Below, one piece after another: positions 36,013 through 45,491 of a stretch of DNA of 64,000 bases. Location: assembly GCA_024233935.1 (NCBI GenBank), contig JACKOY010000009.1, forward strand, positions 1-64,000, in the 5' to 3' direction. How positions within the stretch are numbered: position 1 is the first letter of the stretch; each line of letters opens with the position of its first letter. The position numbers were made by a program, and so were the translations under genes. This DNA comes from Spirochaetales bacterium. Its GTDB lineage: Bacteria > Spirochaetota > Leptospiria > Leptospirales > Leptonemataceae. The notes below the pieces were generated by a model. It saw nothing but the letters and a program-made list of their open reading frames with translations, made no database searches and was not told the DNA's origin.

Positions 36013-36152
36013 CTCGCCATCGATCAGACATGCAAGGAAAACTCGCGCGAGATCCAAAAAAGAGCCCCGATCGGTTTGCGCTTCATGTTTTTCCACAAGC
36101 CCGGCCGGGCAAAAGATGTGGCGCATTTTGATCGGTTCGGCCACGCTGAGCC

Positions 36153-37766
36153 ATGAAATGCCTGCTCCCGATCGTGCTGTTTCTCGCCGCGCCTGCGGTA
36201 TTGGCCCAGGACTTGACGATACCACCGCGACCGGAACCGGCTCGCTTCGTGAATGATTATGCCAACATGCTCTCGGCTTCCGATGAAGGGGCCCTCGAAC
36301 AGAAACTGCTGGATTTTGACGAACAAAGTTCCACTCAGATCGTGATCGTGACTATCGAGACGCTGGCCGGCCATCCGATCGAAGAGTATTCAATCGAACT
36401 GGCAGAAACCTGGGGCATTGGCCAGCGCGGTCTTGATAATGGCGTCCTGCTTCTAATGGCCAAAAACGAACGCGAAGTGCGCATTGAAGTCGGCTACGGG
36501 CTGGAGGGCGCCATTCCGGACGCGATTGCAAGACGCATAATCGCCGATTCACTCGTTCCGAACTTCCGCCGGGGCGACTTTTTCGCAGGCTTCGATCGGG
36601 CAACCGACGAGCTGATCGCGCTTTCGCGAGGGGAGTTTACGGCCGAGGAACTATTTCCGGAGCGAAGGGCAAATCCGCAGGATGTTGCGGCCGGCAGAAC
36701 CATCATCTATACTTTCACGCTCTTCCTGCTGACCTTCACAATCCTTTTGGGCCGCAAGCTCGGCGCCTCAGGCACCCTCTATGTCCTTGGCACCATAGCG
36801 CTTGTAATTCTCTCCGACCTCTGGACCGAGTACGACTACTGGCCGGACCGGCAAGGGTCCAGTTTCTTTTTGCGTTTGATTCTGATACCGCTTGTGCTTT
36901 TTGCTATCGGGTGGTCGCGGCTCATTCAGCTGCGCATTCGGCGCACGCGCTTCGATGCGCTACAGCGAGAAGTGTCACCCGAACACTGGAAAAGACTGAA
37001 GCTCCTTTACGATACGGAGCAGGTCGAACAATCCAGGCGATCGCTCTTTCAGGAAGCAAGCGTTCTCGATTCATCACAGGGAAAGCCCGTCATTGACCTT
37101 CGCGCAAAGACCAGGGCCATTCATGAGAATCCACGCAAGCACTTCCGCCGAAGAAACGAGGCTGACCTGATTGAGGCCCGGGAGAAGCTGGAGAAGGCTG
37201 CTATCTTTGATGACGAATGCTTTCTGGCTACCGAAAGGGATCGCTACCAGGAAAAACTGGCCGAAGACATATCCTACTTCGAAAGGCGAAGCCTCGTGGA
37301 TCTGGAACCTGCAGATCGTAAGCGCCTCGACGATTCCGTGGCTGCATTCACGCTCATTCTGGAGGATCCGGCGGCGATGCTGGGCCTGAACGAGCCCCTC
37401 GTACGCGAAAAGGTTAAGAAATGGATGCAGGCCATCGAAAGGAAGTTCGGGCGCTACAAAGGCTCTTACACCTCTGCAAGCATCAAGAAGACCAAAGCCA
37501 GCTTTATGGAGAAACACGCCGCCGCCCTCAAGCAGGCCGACGCCGCCCGAGCGCTCTATCTTCTCTACACAGGTAGCCTGCTCGCTCTGGAGGCATCGCC
37601 CGGCAAATTCCTGGTGAAAATCGTGCGCCGATCCAGCAGCAGCTACCGGTCCACTGGCTCCAGTTTTCGTTCGAGCTCCTCCTTTTCTTCCTCTTCGAGT
37701 TCTTTTCGCTCATCAAGCTTCGGGGGCGGCAGCTTTGGAGGGGGTGGAGCCAGCGGACGATGGTGA
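36153..37766 (+). CDS. TPM-domain (YgcG-like) membrane protein with Ser/Gly tail
   Basis: 537 residues. The signal peptide (MKCLLPIVLFLAAPAVLAQ) is followed by a TPM domain (about 32-160) with VNDYANMLS, QIVIVTIETLAG, WGIGQRGLDNGVLLL and EVGYGLEGAIPD. Membrane segments lie near residues 180-215 and 228-250, and a charged helical domain follows. The last 45 residues are Ser/Arg/Gly/Phe low complexity, ending GGGGASGRW. TPM proteins are linked to photosystem repair in plants and to membrane stress in bacteria, with weak phosphatase activity reported. The tail after a cytoplasmic helical domain is common in YgcG-like proteins. Confidence 0.85.
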   Translation: MKCLLPIVLFLAAPAVLAQDLTIPPRPEPARFVNDYANMLSASDEGALEQKLLDFDEQSSTQIVIVTIETLAGHPIEEYSIELAETWGIGQRGLDNGVLLLMAKNEREVRIEVGYGLEGAIPDAIARRIIADSLVPNFRRGDFFAGFDRATDELIALSRGEFTAEELFPERRANPQDVAAGRTIIYTFTLFLLTFTILLGRKLGASGTLYVLGTIALVILSDLWTEYDYWPDRQGSSFFLRLILIPLVLFAIGWSRLIQLRIRRTRFDALQREVSPEHWKRLKLLYDTEQVEQSRRSLFQEASVLDSSQGKPVIDLRAKTRAIHENPRKHFRRRNEADLIEAREKLEKAAIFDDECFLATERDRYQEKLAEDISYFERRSLVDLEPADRKRLDDSVAAFTLILEDPAAMLGLNEPLVREKVKKWMQAIERKFGRYKGSYTSASIKKTKASFMEKHAAALKQADAARALYLLYTGSLLALEASPGKFLVKIVRRSSSSYRSTGSSFRSSSSFSSSSSSFRSSSFGGGSFGGGGASGRW

Positions 37767-37795
37767 ATGACGTGGCTGCGGTTTCGCCAGGCTCT

Positions 37796-39028
37796 CTATC
37801 GTGATGGGCCGGAGCGGAGCAAATATACGGACAGTGGCCCCTTGCCCTTCACCTGCAGGCTGCCCCGGGGCTCAAGTTCGAATCCGCCGTGGACTTCTGC
37901 ATGGACGGATTCGGTAACCTGGATTTCTCCAGGGATCCCCTGAGACTCCATTCTGCTGGCAACGTTTACCGTATCGCCCCAGAGGTCGTAGGAGAACTTC
38001 TTTCGACCGATGACACCTGCAGCCACCGGGCCCGTGTGAATACCAATTCGAATGTTCAGCCCTAAAGTGCGGGCGGCTTCGATACGCTTGATCTCGCTGA
38101 GCATCTCAAGGCCTAAACGGCAAACCAGAGCGACATGATCATCGCTCCTTACGGGTAAACCCCCGACGACCATGTAAGCATCGCCGATCGTCTTTATCTT
38201 TTCCAGCCCCCGATCCTCAACAAGGTCATCGAACCTGGAGAAGATCGCGTTTAAGATCTGAACGAGTTTTTCGGGAGGGGTGCGTCCGGCCAGTTCCGTA
38301 AAGCCCACGATGTCCGCGAACAGTACAGTAACCGAAGAAAAGGAATCGGCAATGACCGCCTCGCCTTGCTTCAGGCGTTGCATAATCGGCTCGGGCAGAA
38401 TGTTTCGAAGCAACGCCTCCGTGCGATCCTCGGCTCGACGCAAAATCGCCTGCCCGTAATACATAAAGGCCAGCATAAAGATCGCAACATTGGCCGGCAT
38501 GGCCCAGGAAAGAATGTTCAGCAAGGGTTCGGGCAGCACCTGAACGCCGAGCCAGTCGCGCGAAGCCTCCACAACTGCCGAGCCATCGAAGGCCGACCAG
38601 AGGATCAAAAACAGCGTCGACAGCGCGATCACCGAATACTTGATAACGGTCTCCCGTGGCGGATAGAGATAGAAGGCCGCCACAATCACGAGCAATTGCA
38701 GGAAGTGCGCACCCGTTTGGGTGCCTGTCGCCAGCGGATAGGTCGCCAGATTGATGGCGGCGATCAAATTGAAGCACAGTCGTGCGGCCAAATACTGGCG
38801 TCGCGCGTTCAAGAAAAGGGCGATCACGCATGCCGCAAGATCAGCAACCTGGACTCCCAGAATAAACGCAGTGTCCGGAAGGTACGCAGCCGTGAATGGA
38901 ATGTTGGCGAGGAGAAGCAATCCCACAACGATTGCCAGGCCGTTGAGCAACGTAATATAGCGCAGCTCGCGGGCCGGCACGCCTTCATGCACGCCAATTC
39001 GAATAAGGCGACGCCAGAAATCTGACAC
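37796..39028 (-). CDS. Class III adenylate cyclase with six-helix membrane domain
   Basis: 410 residues. Six hydrophobic helices (about 25-200) form the membrane input domain. The catalytic domain (about 225-400) has the metal Asp in VLFADIVGF, the adenine-selecting Lys in EKIKTIGDAYM, the second metal Asp in the same strand region, and SYDLWGDTVNVASRM with the Asp, Asn and Arg needed for ATP and the transition state. It should make cAMP as a dimer at the membrane. It lies 40 bases downstream of the LytTR regulator gene on the same strand, so the two are probably co-transcribed. Confidence 0.92.
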   Translation of the reverse strand: MSDFWRRLIRIGVHEGVPARELRYITLLNGLAIVVGLLLLANIPFTAAYLPDTAFILGVQVADLAACVIALFLNARRQYLAARLCFNLIAAINLATYPLATGTQTGAHFLQLLVIVAAFYLYPPRETVIKYSVIALSTLFLILWSAFDGSAVVEASRDWLGVQVLPEPLLNILSWAMPANVAIFMLAFMYYGQAILRRAEDRTEALLRNILPEPIMQRLKQGEAVIADSFSSVTVLFADIVGFTELAGRTPPEKLVQILNAIFSRFDDLVEDRGLEKIKTIGDAYMVVGGLPVRSDDHVALVCRLGLEMLSEIKRIEAARTLGLNIRIGIHTGPVAAGVIGRKKFSYDLWGDTVNVASRMESQGIPGEIQVTESVHAEVHGGFELEPRGSLQVKGKGPLSVYLLRSGPSR

Positions 39029-39068
39029 GCGCCGATTCTGAACTCGGACGTTTTCGGGTAAAGCGGAA

Positions 39069-39761
39069 CTAGAAGCGGTCGCGCAATTCCCTGTAGACCT
39101 GGCGACTTACAGGAAGCTTCTGGCCGGCCACTTCCAGATCGTAGCGGCCCCCGGACTCCGCATGTAGCTGACTGGCGAATTCCATATTTACGATATAGGA
39201 TCGATGAATACGCAGAAAGTTAGCGGGGAGAATGTGCATCAAAGAATCCATGGTCTTACGATGGCGCTCTTGAATTCCGCCGCGGGCATGAATCAGCACG
39301 TAGTTGTCCGCACCCTCAAAGTGCGTAACATCCTTGAGGGCAATCAGTTCGGCGCTGTCGTCCTTTCGCACGGCGACGTACTGCATCTCGCGGGCCGAGG
39401 CCGGCAGGCCGGCCTCGAAGCGCTGCAATGCCCGGGCAAGGCGCTGCTCCGATACCGGTTTCGGAACAAAATCAATCACCCCGTACTCGAAAGCCTGCAC
39501 GGCTCGATCTGTATTTGCCGAAACAATAATCGTCTGAAAAGATCCGGCAGCGGCCAGTCGCAGCAGCTGCATTCCGTCGTCACCGTTTAGATTTAAGTCG
39601 AGCAGCAGCAGGTCCACGGGATTATCGAGCAGGAAGCACTCCGAGGCGGTCAGCGTCCCCTCAATGCGCACTGAGACGATCCGCGCACCCAACAAGCGCC
39701 GAAGCGTCGCCTCCAGGCCGCGGGCGGCAACCCGCTCGTCTTCCACAATCAGCACCCGCAA
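39069..39761 (-). CDS. LytTR-type response regulator
   Basis: 230 residues. The receiver domain has the acidic pair VEDE, the phospho-Asp in LLLLDLNLNG near residue 55, and the Lys in FVPKPV near 104. The C-terminal LytTR DNA-binding domain has the VTHFEGADNYVLIH strand and FLRIHRSYIVNM. The start codon is TTG at 39761, preceded by a GGGGGTGG ribosome site. The likely partner is the LytS-like kinase at 40629-42497, which is broken by a stop codon, with a lipoprotein gene between them. The cyclase gene follows. Confidence 0.9.
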   Translation of the reverse strand: MRVLIVEDERVAARGLEATLRRLLGARIVSVRIEGTLTASECFLLDNPVDLLLLDLNLNGDDGMQLLRLAAAGSFQTIIVSANTDRAVQAFEYGVIDFVPKPVSEQRLARALQRFEAGLPASAREMQYVAVRKDDSAELIALKDVTHFEGADNYVLIHARGGIQERHRKTMDSLMHILPANFLRIHRSYIVNMEFASQLHAESGGRYDLEVAGQKLPVSRQVYRELRDRF

Positions 39762-39916
39762 AGCCCACCCCCGTCGTGCTCAAACTCTGCACGATCGGGA
39801 CCCAGCGCACAACCGGAAAATGCAATTCGCCCCGGGCCTGTGCAGGTCGCCCCGCGCGGCTTGAGAAGCCAGAAAAACATGAGAATATAGCGACACAATA
39901 AACGGAGGCAAACACA

Positions 39917-40555
39917 ATGAGCAATAAGACACCCCTGGCACTGCTTCTGGCAAGCGCCGCCCTATTCATGAACTGCTGGGCAAGCACTTACGATGAATAC
40001 GACGACATGAGCGATTTTCCCTGGTTTTTGCTCTACTACCGGGCCTCGTATCCGTCCGGAAACGAGGTGATTCTCGAAGACCGGGGGGACGGCACGATCG
40101 TCGTAACAAAGCGAAGCCTTTCGGGCTACCGGTACTATCGAGTCGTCGTCAAGAAATGTCCCCAGGGTAGCCTGTACAATGGCGCCACTCACACATGTGT
40201 GACCGGCGAAGGGCCGCAAACCTTCCAGTATTGCAGCGCGAACAGCAACGCCTGCAACAATAGCGACGGCACGCTGAACAACCAGCCGACATCGGCGGCG
40301 TATGCCACCTGTGCGTCTGACACTACGCAGTCGCTGACCTGGATGGTGATCAAGGCCGACGTACTCGCAGACATCATGTTACACCCGGATCGGGGCACGG
40401 TTTTCCCCGGGCTGAGTGCGGGCAATTGGTACTGGGGCAATCAGACCACGATGACGGACCGCGCGACAGTGTATCGAGATGGAGCCTTCAAAGAGAACCG
40501 ACTGAAGACGGAATCTCATGGCGTACTCTGCCAGCACGATGGAGTTTATCTCTAG
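39917..40555 (+). CDS. Lipoprotein of unknown function
   Basis: 212 residues. The signal peptide has the lipobox LFMNC (Cys near residue 21), then an acidic spacer and the aromatic phrase DFPWFLLYY. The mature part has several cysteines (KKCPQG, THTC, QYCSANSNAC, YATCASD, LCQHDG), which suggests a disulfide-rich outer domain. The ribosome site CGGAGG precedes the ATG. It sits between a divergent LytTR regulator and its probable kinase, so it could be a ligand-binding partner of that system. That role is inference from position only. Confidence 0.65.
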   Translation: MSNKTPLALLLASAALFMNCWASTYDEYDDMSDFPWFLLYYRASYPSGNEVILEDRGDGTIVVTKRSLSGYRYYRVVVKKCPQGSLYNGATHTCVTGEGPQTFQYCSANSNACNNSDGTLNNQPTSAAYATCASDTTQSLTWMVIKADVLADIMLHPDRGTVFPGLSAGNWYWGNQTTMTDRATVYRDGAFKENRLKTESHGVLCQHDGVYL

Positions 40556-40628
40556 CTCATTCAGGGTGGTCGGCCCGCTTCCGAACCGCCGGCCCTCCCG
40601 AATCCGTTCACAGAAAACGAAGATCGTC

Positions 40629-42497
40629 ATGTTCAGGAGAGACCGGAAATACCAGCTGAGACAGGCCCGGGCGATGCTTGCCCTTGTTTTCTTGATCGCA
40701 AGCTCCACGCTGGATGCCCGAACTGTGCTTACTCTGCGCGAAGATCGCCTGAACCTGCCGGCCCGGTCTATGGAGTACCTCGAAGATGCGGGACACTCGC
40801 TTTCGATCGACGATGTGAGCGCGGCGAGAATGGACGATCGTTTTCGTCCGGTAACTGCCGAGGTGCCGAACTTCGGATTCAGTACTTCGGCTTACTGGCT
40901 GAGATTCGACGTAAGAAACGACAGCCCCGAGTCCCGATGGTTCTTACAGGTTAAGTACAGTCCGCTCGACGATATCGTGTTCTATCAACGCGCAACCGCC
41001 GAACACCCCTGGGAACGGTATCAGACCGGCGATCGACATCTATTCTCGCAGTGACAGGTCAAACACCGGACGTTTGTATTTCATCTGCAAATGCCTCCGG
41101 GCACGCAACGCGAGATTTACATGCGCTTCTCCACCCAGGGCAGCATGATCCTGCCCGTGGAGATCATGACGGCCGATAAATTTCACGCCGAAGATCATGA
41201 CCAACAGCTGGCCCTGGGCCTCTATTATGGCATTCTGCTGGTACTCACAATCTACAACCTCATCCTGTATTTTCTGGTTCGGGAGCGCGCCTATCTCTAC
41301 TATTTGCTCTACATAACTGGATTCGGGATCTTTCAGATGAACCTGAACGGTCTATCTTTCGAGTACCTATGGCCCGGCTTTCCGGCGTGGAACAATCATG
41401 TCTTGCCGCTTTCGATCGGTTGGGCGTTTTTGTGGGCGATCTTCTTCGCCATGGAACTGCTGGAGACACGCCGCAACACTCCCGGTCTGCATCTTTATCT
41501 AAAAGTGCTCACAATCCCGTTCTTGCTGCTCATTGCCCTGACGTTTTTTCCGCAACTGGTGAGCTATCATGCGCGTATCAACTTCGGCGCTGGTTTGATG
41601 ATTTTTTTCGGAATCTCCGTGTTCACAATCGCCCTGCGCGTTTGGAGCACGGGCTATCGGCCGGCCCGCTACTTCGTAATCGCCTGGGTGGCCTTCCTTA
41701 CCGGCATGGTGATGTACGCGCTCAAGGCCTTTGGCGTCATCCCTTCAACGGCCCTGACCGAAAATGGCATGCAGTTCGGCTCCGCTGTAGAGATGAGTTT
41801 GCTTTCTTTAGGCCTGGCGGACCGCATCAATATCATAAACGAAGAGAAGGAAGAGGCCCGCCGTCGCGAGCAGGAAGCGCGTTTGCGTGTGGCGCGCTAT
41901 CAGTTTGACCTTCTGAAGAAAAGCATTCAGCCGCACTTCATCCTGAATTCGTTGAATGCAACGGCGGTCTGGCTCAAAGAAGACCCGGAGCAGGCGGCAA
42001 GCCTCCTGCACAGTCTTGCCGACGAGTTGCGTATCATTCTGAACGTCGTGGAAAGGCAGACCGTGCGCATAGATGAGGAGATCGCCCTTTGTAGAGCGCA
42101 TCTGGCGGTGATGAGCCTGCGACAGGATTGTTCTTTTACACTGGTGGAAAAGAACATCAGGCAGAGTGAGCAAATTCCGCCCATGGTTTTCCACACTCTG
42201 ATCGAGAACGGCATCACCCATGGATTTTATGGGCGCAACCAGGGGCGATTCGTACTCGCCAGGCAACGAGGCCGCGATCGCACACGCTACATTCTTTTTA
42301 ACGACGGGGACCAGGAAGAGCACGACTCGGGTGGCACGGGCCTTGGTCTGCGCTATGTGGAGACACGCCTGGAGGAGTGCTGGCCGGGTCGGTGGGCCTT
42401 ACGCGCGGGCCCCACACGCGGCGGCTGGCGTGTTGTCGTCGACCTATTCGATCAGCCCCGTGGCGGCCCGGGGCCCCGGCCGAGGGCACTGTCCTGA
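40629..42497 (+). pseudogene. LytS-like 7TM-DISM histidine kinase interrupted by one in-frame TGA
   Basis: Two segments, 40629-41054 and 41091-42497, lie in the same reading frame and are separated by a single TGA at 41052-41054. The codons after it (QVKHRTFVFHLQMPPG) continue the extracytoplasmic 7TMR-DISM domain smoothly. A signal peptide, the DISM beta domain, seven membrane helices and a LytS-type kinase with IQPHFILNSLNA (phospho-His) and an N-box ENGITHGF follow, ending in GGTGLGLRYV. Intact it would be about 622 residues. A CGA-to-TGA change is a simple cause. Restart at ATG 41091 would yield a kinase without its sensor domain. Confidence 0.8.
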
Positions 42498-42553
42498 CCG
42501 GAGTCCGCTGCCGCCCTTCTTCCTCCCGGCAGGGGACGCTGCTCAAAGTTGCC

Positions 42554-43771
42554 TCAAGACAGACTGGCCGGCAGGACTGCACGACCGTAGGTGCGCAACT
42601 GACGCAAAGCCACCATGCAGAAGAGCGCCGCACTCGCAGTAGCCAGACCGCTGAAGAAGATCGCCGGAATCAAACCCTGACTCTCTGAGAAAAGACCCAT
42701 AGCGAAGCCCGAAAGAGCGGGGGTCGCTTGAAAGAGCATGCTGTAAATGCTCATGACCCGTCCCCGAACATGATCCGGCGTTTCCATCTGAATAGCGGCC
42801 GGAATCAACGTGCTGAGTGCGCCGCCGGCCACGCCGGCCAACGCCATCAGAAGGGCCGCGCCCGGCGCGTCTGCGAGATAGCTCAGCGACCCGATTGTGG
42901 TGCCGGTCGCCAGGATCCCCGCCAGAATGATCCAACCGCGATGGCCCGAGGCGTCTAAGGTCCTTGCAAGTATGCCGCCCACCAGGAGGCCGGCGCCCAG
43001 GCATCCCATGAAGGCGCCCCGCTCGGCCTCCCCCAGAAGGAGCACAGTTCTGGCAAACTCAGGCAAGAGCACTTGAATCGGACCAACGATGAACAGGCCA
43101 AAGAACGTGGCCAGCAGCAGTTCCAGCACAATCTTCTTCTGAAATATAAACGACAGACCCACCCGTAGCTCGTGAAGTGTGCCCACGCTTTTTGGCGGGA
43201 ACGTTCTCTCGACCCGGACCGGAATCAACGCCAGATAGCCCGCGAGAAACAACAATCCGATCGTTCCGAAGACCGTCGGAAAGGCGGACGATTGGCGAAC
43301 GAGCCCGGTCAAAAAGGGTGCTCCACCGAACGCCGTCAGAAGAAGAATGTTCAGGAGAATCGTGGCGCGGCCGGTTTGCTCTGGTGAAAAGAGATTTCCG
43401 ATCAGCGCGAAGCGCGACGGTACGATGAATGCAAGAGCAATTCCGTGCACGACGCTGGAGCTTATGAAGAGCCAGGCGTGCTGCGCCTCATCGAATCCGT
43501 ACCGCAAGAGAAAGGCGAACAACAGCATGTTTAAAAACATGATGCCCTGAGCTGTGTGTAGCACCAGTTTGCGCGGCAATCGGTCCAGCAAGACGCCGGC
43601 ATAGAATCCTAAAAGAAGCGTCGGCCCGAACACGCCCAGGAAGGCCGTTCCGGTGAGCGCGTCGGAAGCCGTGACAGAACGCGTGAGAATGATCATGCCG
43701 TAGTTAAACATGTTCCCGGCCAGCAAAGTCACAAAGCTGTTTACATAAAAAAAGACCTGGGAACGGTTCAC
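42554..43771 (-). CDS. MFS transporter (TetR-linked)
   Basis: A 405-residue major facilitator with twelve hydrophobic helices, of the DHA3-like type. The motif-A loop appears as GFYAGVLLDRLPRKLV, with a matching loop in the second half. Its ATG overlaps the stop of the upstream TetR gene (43768-43771, ATGA), so the two are translationally coupled. This is a typical self-regulated exporter arrangement. It would export a small toxic compound or metabolite sensed by the regulator; the substrate is unknown. Confidence 0.88.
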   Translation of the reverse strand: MNRSQVFFYVNSFVTLLAGNMFNYGMIILTRSVTASDALTGTAFLGVFGPTLLLGFYAGVLLDRLPRKLVLHTAQGIMFLNMLLFAFLLRYGFDEAQHAWLFISSSVVHGIALAFIVPSRFALIGNLFSPEQTGRATILLNILLLTAFGGAPFLTGLVRQSSAFPTVFGTIGLLFLAGYLALIPVRVERTFPPKSVGTLHELRVGLSFIFQKKIVLELLLATFFGLFIVGPIQVLLPEFARTVLLLGEAERGAFMGCLGAGLLVGGILARTLDASGHRGWIILAGILATGTTIGSLSYLADAPGAALLMALAGVAGGALSTLIPAAIQMETPDHVRGRVMSIYSMLFQATPALSGFAMGLFSESQGLIPAIFFSGLATASAALFCMVALRQLRTYGRAVLPASLS

Positions 43772-44406
43772 TCGCGACTCCCGCGGTTTGAGGATGTATG
43801 TTTGTCAATTTCCTCGAGGATTGCACATTCCATAAGTTTGATGTACTGCACATTATCCGTGAGGCGCCAGCCAGCCACTCCGCCCTGATACAGCATCAAG
43901 ATCCGGCGGCTCAAGTCCCTCGCGCTGGTGTCGGTCCGCAACTGTCCGCTTTCTATCGCACTTTCAACGTACTGCTGCAGTAAATGCTCCCAGTTCCGAT
44001 TGATGCGCGTAATCTCGGCCCGATGTTCGTCCTGCAGGCGCGCGGATTGATACACAAATCCTGCAAAGGGGCAGCCGACAAAGCGCCCGCTACGAATGTC
44101 CTTTTTTTTGGCGACAATCCAGGCCCGGAAACAGTCGCGCATGTTCGGGTACTTGTGCATAATCGCGCGCAAATTGTGCTGCATCTCGGCCTCTTCGGCC
44201 AGCAGGTATTGAAGCGCCAGGTCCTCTTTCGATTCAAAGTGATCGTAGAAACTGGAGAGGGCTGTGCGCGCGCCCCGCGCAATGTCCCGAACCCCGGTAT
44301 TGTAGTAGCCCTTCTTATAGAAGAGATCGCGGCCGGTCTCAAGCAAGCGCCTTCGGAGAATGGGCTTGCGGCCGCGTCTGCCGACAACTGTGTCCGCCTT
44401 GCTCAT
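43768..44406 (-). CDS. TetR-family repressor of the MFS exporter
   Basis: 212 residues. The N-terminal helix-turn-helix reads GVRDIARGARTALSSFYDHF (about 38-57), the usual TetR recognition unit with the Y-x-HF end. The ligand domain contains GCPFAGFVYQSARL near residue 110, where the Cys recalls NemR/AcuR-like sensors. The gene precedes and overlaps the MFS gene and faces the thioesterase gene across a 14-bp palindrome, its probable operator. Cys-based sensing is only a suggestion. Confidence 0.88.
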   Translation of the reverse strand: MSKADTVVGRRGRKPILRRRLLETGRDLFYKKGYYNTGVRDIARGARTALSSFYDHFESKEDLALQYLLAEEAEMQHNLRAIMHKYPNMRDCFRAWIVAKKKDIRSGRFVGCPFAGFVYQSARLQDEHRAEITRINRNWEHLLQQYVESAIESGQLRTDTSARDLSRRILMLYQGGVAGWRLTDNVQYIKLMECAILEEIDKHTSSNRGSRE

Positions 44407-44447
44407 TCGACCACATTTGGTTCCTCGGGACAGATTGTCAAAAACAT

Positions 44448-44461
44448 AACGAACGTTCGTT
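44448..44461. promoter_or_regulatory. Palindromic TetR operator
   Basis: AACGAACGTTCGTT is a perfect 14-bp palindrome midway between the divergent TetR and thioesterase genes. It falls in the spacer after a TTGTCA (-35-like) hexamer on the plus strand, so repressor binding would block at least the rightward promoter and probably both. Confidence 0.65.
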
Positions 44462-44502
44462 TATTTTCTGGACATGGGGCGAAAGACCGAAAGCCTGGCT
44501 CC

Positions 44503-45381
44503 ATGCAGACGACCGCAAAGTCAAACAGCCACATTCTGGCCGCGAGCCCGCGATTTGCCGATCTGGATACGCAACGACACGTGACCAGCCGCACGTACGA
44601 AGATTTCTGCCGCGAGGCCCGGTTCGCCATTCTCGCAGAAAGCTCGTATACAACCGAACGTTTGCTCGAGGAGAAAATCCATCTGGTGCCCCGACGGTCC
44701 TTTGTGCGGTTCTTTCGAGAGCAGATGCCTGGCGCCCGCCTGCAGGTTCACAGCGTCTTCTATCGGACGGAGCCAGAACGCATACTGTGGGTCCAGGAAG
44801 TGCGCGAGGCCGAAAGCAATGCGCTGGCCTGCCGGCTACTGACGGAAACCGAAACCCGGGCCAACGGAAATGCGATTCCGCTCAAGCTCGATGGCTACGA
44901 TCCCGGGGCGCCGGCCTCCGAGGACCTTGACCTTCTGGCCGAGCCGCCGCAATTCGGTGGCAGCTGCCGCCGTGTTTCCGCACCGGCCGTGATGCTATTC
45001 AGCGACCGCACAATCTTTTACGACTACCCGCCGACGGCTCTATGGAGGCTTGGAGAAGAAGGTCGTTGGTCGTTCGGTCACGCCATCGGGCTGGACCAGA
45101 AGAAGATTCTGGAGACCGACACGATCACCTTTTTTACGGCCGCTACGTTTGCCTTTCACCGCATTCCAGGGCCCGGAGAAGAACTCGCCATCCATTCCTG
45201 GATCGAGAAGATCGAAAAAATCCGTTGTTTCATGCGCCAGGACGTGACCCCGAAAGATTCCGACGAAGTGCTGCTTTCTATTCGCGAAGAGCAGTTGATC
45301 GTGAGTCTCAGTCGCCGGCGACCACGCAAAGCTCCCCCGGAGTTTATCCAGATGGTTTCAGATTACATGGAAACTGCGTAG
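44503..45381 (+). CDS. Double-hotdog acyl-thioesterase-like protein
   Basis: 292 residues from ATG 44503; the frame is open far upstream but overlaps the TetR gene. The first half shows the 4HBT pattern SPRFADLDTQRHVTSRTYED with FCREARFAIL, where the Asp and following helix form the usual active site. The second half (about 155-290) repeats a hotdog-like layout with TFFTAATFAFHR. Two hotdogs in one chain act like a dimer in acyl-ACP and acyl-CoA thioesterases. It faces the TetR/MFS operon and is probably under the same repressor. The substrate is presumably an acyl thioester. Confidence 0.75.
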   Translation: MQTTAKSNSHILAASPRFADLDTQRHVTSRTYEDFCREARFAILAESSYTTERLLEEKIHLVPRRSFVRFFREQMPGARLQVHSVFYRTEPERILWVQEVREAESNALACRLLTETETRANGNAIPLKLDGYDPGAPASEDLDLLAEPPQFGGSCRRVSAPAVMLFSDRTIFYDYPPTALWRLGEEGRWSFGHAIGLDQKKILETDTITFFTAATFAFHRIPGPGEELAIHSWIEKIEKIRCFMRQDVTPKDSDEVLLSIREEQLIVSLSRRRPRKAPPEFIQMVSDYMETA

Positions 45382-45432
45382 GCCAGGCAGCCGCGGAACA
45401 AGCGTAACTCCGGGCCGGCGACCGCTCCCGGC

Positions 45433-45461
45433 TTGACAGGCCGCCCGATCGAAAAAAGAAT
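45433..45461 (+). promoter_or_regulatory. Putative prfA promoter
   Basis: A perfect -35 hexamer TTGACA (45433-45438) is followed by a 17-base spacer and a weak -10 AAGAAT (45456-45461). It lies 31 bases before the prfA ATG. Confidence 0.5.
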
Positions 45462-45491
45462 CGAATCGGCCCCTTGAGGGACACCCGGGAT

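Noticed and set aside
41052..41054. TGA read as selenocysteine or tryptophan
   Set aside because: No SECIS-like hairpin was noticed, other genes in the window use TGA as a normal stop, and the site lies in a non-catalytic domain.
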